Of a stretch of DNA of 64,000 bases, positions 41,068 to 55,196 are shown piece after piece (position 1 is the stretch's first letter; every line of letters begins with the position of its first letter). The position numbers and the translations under genes were made by a program. Under the pieces are notes generated by a model. That model worked only from the letters and a program-made list of their open reading frames with translations, had not been told where the DNA came from and ran no database searches. The DNA is taken from contig JAJGOT010000240.1 in assembly GCA_022457155.1 (NCBI GenBank), positions 1,030,001 to 1,094,000 of the forward strand, in the 5' to 3' direction. The stretch is from Cladopsammia gracilis (lineage: Eukaryota; Cnidaria; Anthozoa; Scleractinia; Dendrophylliidae).

Positions 41068-42252
41068 GCTCGTACGAGTATATCTTTTAGAGAACGTTCC
41101 CTTTTGCATGTTATTAGGGACGGTTCTTCGTATATTTCGCTGATTTAAGTTAGGCACTGATTGATGATATTTTGTTACAAAAGGCAGGATTTTCTTGTCT
41201 TCTTTTTGTTTTTGCTGGAGCGCTTTATTTCTGTCTTCAAAAGTCACTTCTGAGAGGACCCTTTGAACAAAATTCCCTGGGTAGCCTCTTTCAAGTAGAT
41301 GTGTTTTGACGTTATTTATGTTCTCTTGAAATAATGTTTTTGAAGAGTTAGTTCTGAGGATCTGGGAACTTCTTCTGGCATGTAGAATAATGGGTGTACA
41401 GGAAAGTTTCAGTTGCTTTGAAATGGGTGCGTACATCGAGCACCGATTCAGCTATGAATCTCTTGCCTTTCTAAACGTTAGTGTCCAGGAAGCACATTTC
41501 TGTTTCGGATATCTAAGCCGTAAATTTTATGCTTGTATGATGTTTGTTTGCATGTTCATTGAACCGTAGTATTTCTCCTTTGGTTGTGTCCCAAAGGGAA
41601 AAAATGTCATCAATAAAACGTTTCCAAACGAGCGGTTTTAAAGCACTTTGACTTATGATTTCTGTTTCTACATTTGCCATGAAAATGTTTGCAAAAGCGA
41701 CTGCCATTTTGGTCCCCATGGCAGTTCCGTGAGTTTGAAGGTAGTTTTTTTTTTCATTAAAATGGAATGAGTTATCTGCTAAGATAAGTCTGAGCGCTTT
41801 TTGAAGTAATCGTGTAGGAATAGGAGGTTCATTCTTGTGAAAGGCCTTGCAAACTATGTTGATTCCCTCCTCTTATGGGATATTCGTATATAGGCTCGTT
41901 ACGTCCATAGGATTGTGTTTCCTGGGACTTTCGTTTGTTCTACGAAATTGATGAAATGAGTCGTATCTTTGAGATATGACTCTTGTTGTTGTGCTATCGG
42001 CTGAATGAGTTTGTCAACGAATGATGATAGTTTCTCTGTTGGGCCATCACACCCTGATATAATTGGTCTTCCAACAGGGGTCGGTTTGTGTATCTTTGTC
42101 AGGGTGTAAAATATTGGGATACGAGGCGGCTCTGGTGTTTGACACAGCCACTTTTTAGTCATTTCATCTATGTAATTTCCATAATAGAGTTCGTCAATTA
42201 GTTGTTGAACTCTGAAGTATGTCTCTTTCACCATGGGTTCTCGAAGATGCAA
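41068..42252 (-). mobile_element. Broken Penelope-like reverse transcriptase
   Basis: Reading minus: RIPIFYTLTKIHKPTPVGRP then IISG and PTEKLSSFVDKLIQP, then MDVTSLYTNIP and a TAA, then GTAMGTKMAVAFANIFM and WKRFIDDIFSLW (catalytic DD), later ERGYPGNFVQRVLSEVTFED, KKILPFVTKYHQSVPNLNQ and SLKDILVRADL. This is the PLE palm and thumb in order. Frame breaks near 41930 and the TAA at about 41880 kill it. The N-terminus and the GIY-YIG endonuclease are absent. Confidence 0.85.
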
Positions 42253-42457
42253 AGTGAGTTTTATTTAAGTTGTATTAAAACTGTTTCTGTGGTTGAAAGG
42301 GGGGGGGGTCATCTTATTTTATGTGCAGACACGAAGGGGGGCCACATTATGTTATGCAGTGGCAAGAACAGGCCCACTGGAAATTATGTATAGGAAAATG
42401 AAAATGCACCAGCCCACCCCCCCCCCCCCCCCCCTCTAATAAATGACCGGTCCCTAA

Positions 42458-43442
42458 AACAGGACAAATTACCACAAGCGATGGGACAACATGTACAGCG
42501 CCAGGATTCTCCACGGGAGGAGCATTACTCGCGGCCGGGTCTTCGACGAGACGAGCATTTTTAACTCAGTAGAACTGCGACCGGGGCGTTTTGCACAGGC
42601 ACATCTCTTCTACTTCGTTTACCTCTTAGGCACGTACATGAAAAGGTCCTGAAAGGAAAGGGGTGTTCGACAGGCGGCGGTGGTTCAACCATGACGCGTG
42701 CACTGCGTAGAGGAGAAAAAATCGCTGGCCACACTCTGAGATGTTGTTCGACAAATGCGCACAATAGAAAGAATGGAGGTAATATATACAACGGGATATC
42801 TATTGTTATGGAAATATTCCTGCTTTATTGTCGGCACTGAGAATAGCCTAGTATTATATTCTATATTCCATGTTTTGTTCACAACTCATTCACCTGTTTG
42901 TGTTCAGTCCTCTTCCATCATCTTTATATAAATTCAAGTTATCTAACTACCGAAATTACATCATCTATGACAGTCTACTGTTGAGTAATGTCTCGTACGT
43001 GATCGTTAATTAGGAAAAATTAGATGCGAGTACGCGAAGTAAAAAGTAGATTAAAAAACAGTCGCTTTTTCCTCTAAACCACATGTGGGAGGCGCGAATC
43101 GCCGAGCCTCGTGCGCGAGCCGAAGGAAAAAACAACAGAAAATTCAATGTAAATTTGTACCTGAAGAAGGCTGGATTGGGCAGCCGAAATAACTAAAAAT
43201 CTATATGTATTGGTCTCTGCTTCTACAGTATATCTATTTTTAGTGCCTCTCCCCAGTCTCACTTCTCGTATGCAGACTCGTTCCAGATCTATTCGCCGCC
43301 CGTAGCATTCACCGTTTTTTTCGGTGGACTCTCGTAAAAATAAGGACTGTGATGAAAAGGGACCCCATGCACCTCGATTTACTCGCATCCAAGTTTGCCT
43401 CGTCTCCAGCTTGACCAGTTGAGCCGTCCAGGAAGCCTGTTC
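42458..43442. other. Intergenic, with one hammerhead-like PLE motif
   Basis: No supported gene. At 43161-43188 the plus strand has CTGAAGA, a GGCTG...CAGCC stem and GAAA, the hammerhead-like pattern of PLE termini. The rest is unremarkable. Confidence 0.4.
43161..43188 (+). ncRNA. Hammerhead-like core, short PLE remnant
   Basis: CTGAAGA, one bulged A, a 5 bp stem GGCTG/CAGCC and GAAA. The extra A against the canonical core argues against full activity. Confidence 0.25.
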
Positions 43443-46400
43443 TCAACAGGATTGCACATGACACGGCTTGATCTGTACACTTTGTCCCTGGCAGACTGTG
43501 GCTATGTCGTTGTTACCATGGTTACACGTGCGATATCTGACTTTCATGCCACCATCACCACAGCTATTTGAACACTCGCTCCATTCATTCCATTCATTCC
43601 AAGAATCAATGATCCCAGAACTTCCCTCCTGTTCCTCACTGGAGTCGTTTTCTATTCCCAGTCCCTTGCCGCCGCCTCCGTTACCCCCTAGTATGAAAAT
43701 GTACATCGAAATCGATATGCGTTCATTTGTAACGTGACCTAAACTAAAGCAAGTAATTAAAGTTTTTTTCGAGTCAGTTTGTGGCTGGGGTACTCCATAA
43801 ATAGAAGAACAACATTTTCCAACTGATATGGATACTAGTAGAAAGAGCGTCATTTGATAGCAAATCTGAACATTTCATTTTGAAGAGAGGCGAAGATATA
43901 ACTCACAAAATTATTCTGGATATATTTTAACAGACCCTTATATGGTGATGATATATACTAGTTACTGACCTATATCTTCGCCTCCGATCTGTGCAACATT
44001 TAACGCTCTCTTTATTGATATCCGAATAAAAATCAAAGTAAGAAAGCTGCGAGTATCTCATTAATAAATTGCTAACTAAGACGAGCATTAGTGGATAATT
44101 AATGAAAATTTCACATTAGTCTTTGTCTTATCTCTAGATTATACTAAGTTTCAGAAACTGTATTCAACGAATGTATAAAGCCTAGAATTGTTTTGTGTAT
44201 TCAGAATAAAGCCTGGAATTGTTTTGTGTGTTCCGGTATATAAAAGCCTACAATTGTTTATGCTTGAGTCGAGCCACTCTTGAGGGGTTGATCAAAACTT
44301 GACTACTACATGCAGTCGGCTTGAAATTTTCTAAACGTCTTCTTTCGTCAATTTAGATTATCTTCCTCATAACTGAACCTTTAGAGGTCATGATAGCCGA
44401 CTGAGGAGTGTTTCTGCTTAGTTGAGAATAATTTGAACTGGTTATTGAAAATAGAAACAAACTCAGCTAAAGCATCTAAAACCCTTTGGTTTTCAAATAC
44501 CTCAGTGACTAAGCAAATCTTGTTGAATGCCACTGATATTGATTACAATCGGATGAACCTCACACATGAAACAGTTTTGTATTTTGAAATAGCCTGTGAA
44601 GTGTGAACCATTTTCAATTTATATGTTACAATCATCCTCGTATCAAGGACGTTAAAACGTTCTCGTCGAGGAAACTCAAGTTAGTCAAACAAAATGTGTT
44701 CTACATACCAATCAGTCCACAAAGGCAAAAAACAAACAAGAGAATGATCCACGCAGCAATAAATCTAGTTTTCATCTTAGTTGAAAAAAAAAATAAGCAG
44801 CTTGGCAAAAGAAGGTCAGTATTCAAAGCAAGAAAGTTCAATGTGCTCGTACGTTTTCTAAAGAACCAATCGGCAAAGTCAGGAATTTAGCTATGCGACT
44901 ATTTAAATGTTATTTACTCAATATTAAGATCTGAGCGGTACGTCACGATTGGTTGCAATTAATTTGTGTCTAACAAAAAACCCTTTGCTGTTACGAAAAC
45001 AACACAAATGCACAAAAATATAACTGAATGGTTACATGACCATGGTCGTTGGTTTTGATTTTCAATTAAGTATCCTTTTGGTTTTTTACGAATCCCTTAA
45101 GGAAGGAAATGTACTTTTAAAAGAAATATTAATCAAAATGTTATTGATTTAAGGTAAAGAATGCCTCGTAAACATAGTCAGAACACATGCGGGTGTGAAT
45201 TGTTGACTCAGTCTGCATTCCTCTTACAAACGAAGGTAAACAATTATAACCATAGCACCCACACACAAAAAAAAAAATAATGTTCGCTGTCCCTTAAAAT
45301 AAAAAGACCAAAGGCAGCAGTTTCAGTTGATTTCGTCTTTACTCCGTATTCTGTTAATTATTTTACTCTCGTGGTATCTCTATATTTACTGACCAGCTGT
45401 AGGAATTAAACTTTGCGCGGGCAAGTTCGTTCTTGCTTTAAAAAAAGAACTTATCGATGAAATACAGTTACACTATCTTGAGATTGGTAAATGGTACCAT
45501 TACTACAAAAAATAAATATTAAGTGTCCCTTAATTGTCATATGCCCTTTGCACGAAGTCTCATTTGTTCATTACCTGTATACATCGCATACTTCACCAAC
45601 TTTTCCACTACAAAAACTGCTTCAGTTGAAGTTTTTTTACTCATTAGCAGATTAGTTGTCCCCTTAATATAGAGTGGAACAGAGATTCCAAAGTATATAT
45701 GCTAATTTTAGACTTTGGTTTTAACGTACTGCTAAGAGATTTTATCGTTTATTTTTATAACTAAATCTTTCGAAGAAATTACCCATTCGAAGAATCAAAG
45801 AATTTTGAAGAGTTTTAATAGATCTTAATAGGCTCAAATATAAATTTAATAGTGGGCAGCAGTAGGAAGACGTTTATGTCACTGAAAAGAAACATTTAAA
45901 ATATGAAAATAAAATAGTAGTAGTAGTTCATCAGACAAAGAAATTTACAAGAAGAAGCAAAATGGAACCTACCCATACACTCATTAAAAGAACATTTTAC
46001 TTTCTGGAAAGGACGTCCAACGCATTTTATGCCATTATTGGACGTGGGAGGCCTGGTGCAGGTTCTTGTTCTGGTCTTCAAACAGTTTTTGTCGCACTGG
46101 CCCCAGTTTCCCCACAAAGACCAACCACCGTCAACTGAAAAAAGAACAAATCCTCATAGTTATTAAGTTATGCCGGCAGATTGTTCACCGAATAGACCTG
46201 AATAGATTAAACTATGCGACCGGATTGGTATGTTCCATACCTTGGTGCAGTGTTGTATTTGTGAAGATGTGAGAAATCTAAAACAAGATTTAGGACGATA
46301 TGAAAAAGGTTGTCAAGGATTTGTACATATTAAAGTGCTCATTAATTCTGAAATAAAAGCAACAAACGTTACATTGTCAAGTAAACCGTTAACTTAGAGA

Positions 46401-46962
46401 TCTTGTCTTGTTGTAACATCAAATTTCTTAGACAGCATGAACATTAAATTTATAGAAAAAGAAATTAAGGAAATATGCAAACTACTCTACCGTTGCGAGA
46501 CATGGAGGATGACGAAAGAGGAAAAAAAACAAGCTAAACGTCTTCTTCGCCAGAAATGCTTAAGGAAAATCCCGAAGGTTTGTTGGCCAGTAATAACGAG
46601 ATCAGAGAAAGATCTGGCACACGGACAATTGGTGAACAAGTAAGATACAGGCAATGGAAATGGTTAGGTCATGTTTTAAGAAAGTCACCTGACAAGAACC
46701 CCAAGGTCGCAGTAACATGGGCACCCGAAGGCAAGCATAGGAAGGGACGGCCAAGAGAGACTTGGGCGGAGAACCGTCGATAAAGAAAGGACACAGCTAG
46801 CATTTAGAGTTATGGATCTAAAGTAATGGTATAGAGTTATGAGGTAGATATAGAGTTATGATCATCTCAGTTATGGATGTAAATAAAGGTTATTGTTGTT
46901 ATTGTTGTTGTTGTTGTTAGAACCTGGAAAGAAGCAGAGTCAGGATAGGAGATGATGATGAT

Positions 46963-46996
<34 letters not shown>

Positions 46997-47326
46997 ATGT
47001 AAACTGAATGAAAATCACAGATATTATGTGCATCATTGTGGCGTATCGAATACTAAATCAAGCACAAACATGGTATATATACGTATTTCTTTCAAACCAT
47101 CGCATCAATAGCAGGAGAAAGAAACATTGTTTTCAGCGATCGTCTTGTTTACCTGGACATAGAATATCTTTGTTGCATTTTTCAGTTTCCAAGTGTTTCC
47201 CAGAGCATGACTTCCCACCGTTGGACGAAGGCGGGTTAGTGCAAGATCGATATCTGGTGCGGATTCCTTCAGCACATGTCACGGTGCACTGACTCCAGTT
47301 ATTCCATGGGGACCAACCTCCGTCAA
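43443..47326 (-). CDS. TSR gene: three diverged C-terminal TSR exons
   Basis: 47326-47153 ([20 protein letters not shown]), 46134-45973 ([20 protein letters not shown]) and the last exon 43687-43443, which starts with a Gly-rich, acidic spacer ([20 protein letters not shown]), then [18 protein letters not shown] and a short TSR ending CHVQSC. The 46134 module lacks the CSxTCG fucosylation motif. Confidence 0.9.
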
Positions 47327-50300
47327 CTGATCAAAACAATACAGTCAAACTCAAGCTACTTCACAAAATAACAAAAGTTGGCAAACTTATGTGTTACGAC
47401 GCGACAAATCTTCACAAATGCCAAGTTGTTTGGCGGTTATTGTATTCATAACCGTCTGTTTTGGTGTTCGTCTCCTTGTATGTTGTTGCGAGACTGTTTC
47501 TTCTAATAAGGCTAAACTAAGGGTACAAATAAATATTGAGCCACTTAGCACTGGTGATACAAACAAGGAATCAGATAATTAACTCTGTGTGTAACTTATA
47601 GTGCTAAGGTCAACCCATAAATTTCCTTTAAATTAAGAGACAGGCAAGTTGTTATCAAATGGGTCTAGTACTATAGCTAACTACTTAATTAAGTAATGCT
47701 CCACATAAGAACTACAGTAAACTTCATTGTTCTGCGGCATTGGCTCTTTCTCACATAGAATTTCTTTGAGTTCAAGAATAGAGGAGGGGCTGACGGTTCC
47801 TAATTATATTTCAGTATAAAAATAAAGAAAATCCATTTGCGTCAAATAAATTTTAGGAAATGTTCGTGCTTAACCAATTAGAATAGCAGAAGACAACAGC
47901 TAATAATTTTGCTTCTTTGATGAACTTCCTCAAATACAACTTCTTTTAAAAACTGCATGTTGCGCGATTGGGTCTCAAATTACTTGAAACCTTTAAGAAA
48001 TCAGACAAAATGCACCTTGAACCTCAACTTTTGAGCGGTCTTTGAGTCTAGGCCAATGAGATCACTAGTTGTAACAATGAAAAAAGTTGACATTCCATCG
48101 TGCATTGCCGTTAGCACTTTCCTTCTTATGCAGATCATTACTTAATCTCTTTGGTTCCTTACCTGGACAGAAGACATGTTTATTACAGTCTTGAGACATT
48201 TCACTCAGACCTTCACACGGTCTGCCACCATGGGCCACGGGCGGGTTGGTGCAGGAGCGATTTCGCATTTGAGTGCCTCCACCGCATGTAACACTGCATT
48301 TGCTCCAGGTTCCCCACATCGTCCAACCTCCATTCACTGGCATAGATAAAGAAAAATACCGCGATGCACCTTATAAACTAAGGTTATTGCTTTATTGATT
48401 AGTCAAGATTATAGAGTGTCATTTCAGGTTTAATAGCGAGAGATCGTGGATTGATGTGTAGAGTGATATTTTTTGTTGTCTTCCTCATCAGTTATCAGGT
48501 CAGGTGAAACGAGAATTGCTTAATTAGCTCGCTCGCGAAAGATCTTCACCTGTCAAGCACTCTGGTTGATTCTCACAGTATTAACGTTAACGGGGACAAA
48601 TATTGTAGCTTTCTTATCATTTATATCCAATTGACATTGCCACAAAGGACTGGGAGCCAAAACATGCCGTGTTTATTGAACATAACATGAAATTCATGAT
48701 TCCTTACCTGGACAAAAGACATGTTTATTGCAGTCTTGAGACATTTCACTCAGACCTTCACACGGTCTGCCACCATGGGCCACGGGCGGGTTGGTGCAGG
48801 AGCGTTTACGCATTTGAGTGCCTCCACCGCATGTAACACTGCATTTGCCCCAGTTTCCCCACATCGTCCAACCTCCATTCACTGGCATAGATAAAGAAAA
48901 ATACCGCGATGCACCTTATAAACTAAGGTTATTGCTTTATTGATTAGTCAAGATTATAGATTGCAGGAGCCGGCTCCTGTAGATTGCCATTTCAGGTTTA
49001 ATAGCGAGGGATCGTGGATTGATGTGTAGAGTGATATTTTTTGTCATCTTCCTCATCAGTTATCAGGTCGGGTGAAACGAGAATTGCCTAATTAGCTCGC
49101 TCGCGTTTGATCTTCACCTGTCAAGCACTCTGGTTGATTCTCACAGTGTTAACGTTAACGGGGACAAATATTGTAGCTTTCTTATCATTTATATCCAATT
49201 GACATTGCGACAAAGGACTGGGAGCCAAAACAGGCCGTGTTAATTGAACATAACTTGAAATTTATGATTTCTTTACCTGGACAGAAGACACGTTTGTTGC
49301 AGTCTTGAGACATTTCACTCAGACCTTCACATGGTCTGCCACCATGGGCCACGGGCGGGTTGGTGCAGGAGCGTTTACGCATTTGAGTGCCTCCACCGCA
49401 TGTAACACTGCATTTGCTCCAGGTTCCCCACATCGTCCAACCTCCATTCACTGCCATAGATAAAGAAAAATACTGCGATGCACCTTATAAACTAAGGTTA
49501 TTGTTTTATTGATTAGTCAAGATTATAGAGTGCTATTTCAGGTTTAATAGCGAGAGATCGTGGATTGATGTGTAGAGTGATATTTTTTGTTGTCTTCCTC
49601 ACCAGTTATCAGGTCAGGTGAAACGAGAATTGCTTAATTAGCTCGCTCGCGTTTGATCTTCACCTGTTAAGTACTCTGGTTGATTTTCACAGTATTAACG
49701 TTAACGGGGACAAATATTGCAGCTTTCTTATCATTTACATCCAATTTACAGTGCCACGAAGGACTGGGAGCCAAAACTAACTTGAAAACTTGTTAACTTG
49801 AAATTCATGATTACCTGGACAGAAGACATGTTTGTTGCAGTCTTGAGACATTTCACTCAGACCTTCACACGGTCTGCCACCATGGGCCACGGGCGGGTTG
49901 GTGCAGGAGCGTTTACGCATTTGAGTGCCTCCACCGCATGTAACACTGCATTTGCTCCAGTTTCCCCACATCGTCCAACCTCCATTCACTGAATTATAAT
50001 AGATATTGATATTTTAGCCAACGAGATAACGGAGCAAATGATGAGCAAACTTCGTTGATTGAGGATAATTTGTAACCTATTATACGTTTCGTTATTAATA
50101 ATAAGTTTGAAGTCTGTAGCAAGGGACTAGGTATCATTAACAGGATTCCTCAGTTCCATGCTTATTTCTTTTTACTACAGTGTATAATATGAATCAAAGC
50201 TAGTAGGATTATAACTACTCATCTGAAGAGAAACAGATGAACATATACCAATGGCTACTCAGAACAGTACAGCTCTCAGACATGGTAATCGCAATGATAA

Positions 50301-53300
50301 GTTAAAACTTGGTGTAACACATATTGAAGAATATTTACCGGGGCACATGATGTCCTTGTTACATATCTCAGTAATATTACTTGAACCTACACACGGCGTC
50401 CCTCCATGTGCCACGGGCGGATTGGTGCAAGTGCGGAAACGTGTACGAGTTCCTCCGCCACATGTACGACTACAATCGCCCCAGACTCCCCATGAAGACC
50501 AGCTTCCGTTAACTAGAGAACAAGATCGACATTAAATTACAGTCAATTCTGCAGTATCTAAGCACTCTTGTCGTCAAGGTAACTGAAGTGGCTGCATACG
50601 AGACGTATGTAAGAGATAAGTCTTCCCACGTCTTGTGTTGCTTTATGTCCAACAATAGTTACTGTTTTACATATTACAAAGAGACGAGAGGAGAGTGAAT
50701 TATTTCTTGACCATATATTTTAAATCGGGACATCCGCATGACCTGAATCCCGAATTACTGTACAGACTACTGTAAGCACTATTCAATTTTGAGGGGACAA
50801 CCAAACTTCCCAAGCGAACATTTTATATGGTCAGTTAATGTTGATAAAGCCTCCCATAAGCGGCCACCTCTCGTAAGGTAAGCGACTTCTTGCCCATATT
50901 CCCAAGAATTGAATATAGTGTCCCTCGTATCAGCATTTGCATTTGATGCAGTTGTTGTACAAATAGATACTTTTTGCTCTGAAATTACACGGGCTTCCAT
51001 GACTCAAACCTGAGCATTTTGGGTAGTCGCCTACAAGAGGTTTGACTATAGACAGACTTATCAGTTGGTGTTGATTTCCATTAAATGTCTATTTCTACTA
51101 TTTAAGCTCTATAGGACATTGTACCTGGGCACACCACGTGCATATTACAATACTGTGTTTGCTGGTTTGGTCCTGAGCATGGCTCTCCTCCATGGGCCAT
51201 TGGAGGATTGGTACAGGAACGATACCGTTGTTGAGTCCCTTCCCCACAAGTCGCATTGCAATTGCTCCAGGCTCCCCACGTTGACCAGTTGCCATTAACT
51301 GGGAACAGATATTCATAATCATAAGCGTGACGGTGGTTTGGAAACTCGATCTTAATTAGCATAGATTTTGGCGATCTTATTCTTTCATTTTCTCTGTATT
51401 CAATGTTCAGTTTGAGATGCTATATCAAACTCTCAGGTATCCAAACACCTCAAAGTGGCTCAAAAAAAACTTGGCAGCGCCTCGTTTTTTCAACCCATTC
51501 TCGGTGTTTGAAAATCCTAATGAAACACTCTTCCTCGTGTCTGATATATAACTTGAAAATATAGTAGAACCGAAGTAGAACCTCTCTACGAATCACCCTC
51601 GGACAGAATCTTCTGGTCGTTGTAGAGAGATGGTCGTTGTGAGGAGGTACGTAAGAGTAATTGAGTGAGTGAATAAAAAGTTTGGACAAGAAAATATGGC
51701 CGTTGTAGAGAGATGGCAGTTAGTAAAGGTCGACTGTATAACCCGAAATTAACACGGATAGGAAGAAGTGAAACACATTGAAAAATATACCGTTTGTACC
51801 GAAATTCCGGAAGTTTCGGTCGGGACGTCATTACTTTTAATCAAACGGAAAATTCCCAGAAGAAAAGGATGTCTTGAAAAAGACAAAGTTTCCAAATAGA
51901 ATTCTGAAACGATTGCCCTAAGAACTAAAGTCAATTTGAAGTCGGTTCCAGGATTTCCAATTCAAAAATTCCAGGAAACGCAACACTGACTATAAATGTC
52001 CGCAGGAGTTTAGGGATTTTACGTCACATTTACATGAACTGTGGACCAACTGGTTACCTTGTTTAAGTGACAAACAACGGAACTTACCAACATTGCCGGA
52101 AAGCGCAAACGCTTTCCAAGAATTTCCTACTTTTGACTAAGTTATAAAGTAATAAACATATTGATCACCAAATGTCTTCCATAGATTGTGAATTATTTAC
52201 AAATCTTCAGAACAAACAACTGTTTAAGAAAGAACTGAGAGCAATAAACAAAGTAGAGAAAGGCAGTGTAATTTATCATTGGAATAAAAAACAAACAAAC
52301 ACATGTAATATGCCTATTTTTATTGGATGGATTATTCTTTGTTTTTGTGGGAGAGGCGGATTGAAAAAGTACATAAAGAAAAGTCTAAACTAATCATTAT
52401 TAAGCTATGAATGACTGAGTGAGTGACTAAATGAATGAATAAATAGAAGGAAGAATGGATGGATGGATGGATGGATGGGATAATAAATGAATGAATGGTT
52501 ACATAAATAGTTGGATAAATGAATGAATGGTTGGATGGTTGAATAGATTGATTGATTGATGGAGGGATGGCTGGCTGGCTGGCTGGCTGAGTGGCTGGCT
52601 AGATGGATTGATATTTAAATAAATGGATAGATGGATAAAATTTTTAAACTAAGTGTGCATTACTGGATTGCTAGGAAAGTTAATTATTGTTTCATTACCT
52701 GGACAAGGTGTTTTGTTACATTTCCTGCTCTCGCTACTCGCACCAGTGCATGTACGTCCACCGTTGGTCGGGGGAGGCCTGTCACAGGATCTCCGCCGGG
52801 TCTGGATGCCGCCCGCACAAGACTTACTACAGTGTTCCCATAATCCCCAGCAACTCCATCCACCGTGGACTAAGAAAACAAGAAAGTAAAATGGCCACGA
52901 TAAGACAACAGAAATTGTTATTTTGTTGGTGCGTTTTTTTCTGATTTTGCTTTTTTCACACACTTCAGTGTATTTGACTGCTAGTTTCACATGCCGGCAT
53001 TCCAAATTAATGTGTTATTTTACTAATAAAATTCTATGCTTTATGCTAACATGGGGTCGTAACGAGGTATTTTTTTCTCACAACGATCCTATTTTTTACC
53101 CATGTTTCTCTCTGATGAATGAACTCAAATTTCAGTAACTTATGATCCCTGATTCCAATAAAATTGTCATGATCCGGCGAAAAAGAAAATGGCGCTGTTT
53201 AAAATGATCCCGCGAAAACCCAATTCCATTCCTGTGCCATTACAACTTATTTTTAACTATTATTTTTAGCTTTATTTACTCCGAAGTCAAGCAACTGATC

Positions 53301-55124
53301 AATGACAGTCAGGAATTTTTTCGATTCTTCGGTTCTTCAATTTAGTTATTCCCAACTTGTCTCCTTCAGAAGCTCCTGATTCTCGGGAAAAATAGCTGCA
53401 GGACTTTCCAAATTTTATTTTTCCGAAAAATGGCCAAAGTGATACTCAGTCTCAGAATAGTTGACCACTCTTCCGTTATTAGCTAGACTTACCATGAGTC
53501 GATCTTCGCTTAACGATGCAGTCGAGTTAATACAAGCGATAAATTAGTGCAAGGGGCGATTTAAGTCACGAAGGACTTAAATCGCCTTAAATGGAATAGC
53601 GAAGGACCTTCCTTTTCTCCGCTCCCGCTCTTCGCTTCTCCACGTAGGAAGCGATTTCGCACGATCTCGTGTCAGATCTGCTGAGTTAGGGACTACTCGT
53701 AGTCTAGGAACTGACTGACCTGTAATTTTAGTGCTTGTCGATACCCGTCATTTTCATACCATCATAGAAGCAAATCAAGATCGGAAAATAACATTTCGGT
53801 GCTCGAAATAATTCTTTACAAGAGAAAATAATTCGACTTGTTTTCTCTTGCCCTTTACCATTTTCTTAAAGAAATCGAAATCATCCACAAGTAACCAAAC
53901 GAAATAAAAAATTAAAAAAAATTCGAGGGTAATTTCAGCTCCACCAGACAGTTACCGGACACTGAATTGGCACCAAACCCGTGACAATGATGTCCATTTC
54001 AAACAACCGGTCCGGGCACCCGGTTTACACAGAAGTTATTAATGTTTAACATAATAATTAGCATGAGATGACAGTAGCAGGTTAACGTCTCAACAAATGG
54101 TCTTTTCACTTCTTTAAAAGAACGGCCAAATCCACCACTTGCCTAAGAAATGACTACTTTATTATTCGCACTGAGTTATCTGTCAAACAGAATTCTGATC
54201 CTCGATTTTAACCTGATCCCGATCCCATCATGTGATCCCTGATCCCGGGATAGTGATCTCTGGTCCCACCCCTGTGATCCCTGATCCCACATCCCGTACG
54301 ATTCACTTTTCACGTGAAAGTGCTACTTCTGTGTTTTGTCGAATGCACTTATTAGTTTATGATTACTGCTAGTATTATAAGTTAACTCTTATTTAAATGT
54401 GATGAGCATAAGAACACATCAAATTAAGCGAATGCCGGATCTAGTTGCGCGCCACAAGTCACTGTTAGCTCAGTGCATGGTTAGACTGAAGCCAGTTTGT
54501 CTAAAGTCAAATTTTAATTTAGATGATTTAACTTTAAAGATACTTTTGTATTTCATTCACCAACCTTGTTCACAGCATTGTCCACCGTATTGGGACGAGC
54601 ATTGACATTTTGTTTGCATCAAAATGCCCCCGTTATGACAGTATCTGTTACAATCGCGAGACTGTTTCAATTCAAACAGGCAAATGCCTCCACAAACTGC
54701 AGCTTGAACAATCTATCGGCAAAGAAGAACAAAACCTTTAGGGAACTACTTTTCTTTTAATCACCAGGGAGTAAAGAGACCCCATAAGGGCGAGGAGGAG
54801 GAGGAGGGCGAGGAGGAGGAGGGCGAGGAGGAGGAGGAAGAGGGTGATTCTACTGTTTGTGTCCCACATTTGACGCTCAGTACTTTGGAGGGTCTAAACG
54901 GTCTAAACTTTCTAAACGGAGGGAAACTATTAAGACCCATAAACTTATTCCTTTTGTTAGTACCGCCATTCCTTCTTCCCTTTCTCCCCTTACCTCCCCC
55001 TTACATCCCCCTTACCTCCCCCTTACATCCCCCCTTACCTCCCCCCCTTACATCCCCTCTTACCTCCCCCCTTACATCCCCTCTTACCTCCCTGTCACCT
55101 TCCTTTATTGATTGCCCCATATTA

Positions 55125-55196
<72 letters not shown>

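Larger units (their letters stand above)
40058..42454. mobile_element. 2.4 kb DNA transposon, TAA duplication, with PLE and unknown cargo
   Basis: Ends GGGACCGGTCATTTATTAGA and its complement, each followed inward by a G run and CTGGTGCA, are flanked by TAA at 40055-40057 and 42455-42457. A second G-rich block (GGGGGTCAT...) lies inside each end. TWA duplication again points to PIF/Harbinger-type integration. Inside are a broken PLE reverse transcriptase (42252-41070, minus) and unidentified minus-strand frames (40975-40335). No transposase was recognised. Confidence 0.8.

Noticed and set aside
43468..43737. Plus-strand frame over the last TSR exon
   Set aside because: Antisense of a real exon; no domain of its own.
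44603..44890. 95-residue plus frame in a TSR intron
   Set aside because: No recognisable motif, within an intron of a well supported gene, Lys/Ile-rich as expected for A/T-rich DNA.
54696..54712. CTGCAG at 54697-54702 as acceptor for TSR exon 2
   Set aside because: It breaks the reading frame with exon 1; the GATAG acceptor 16 bases upstream keeps phase 0.
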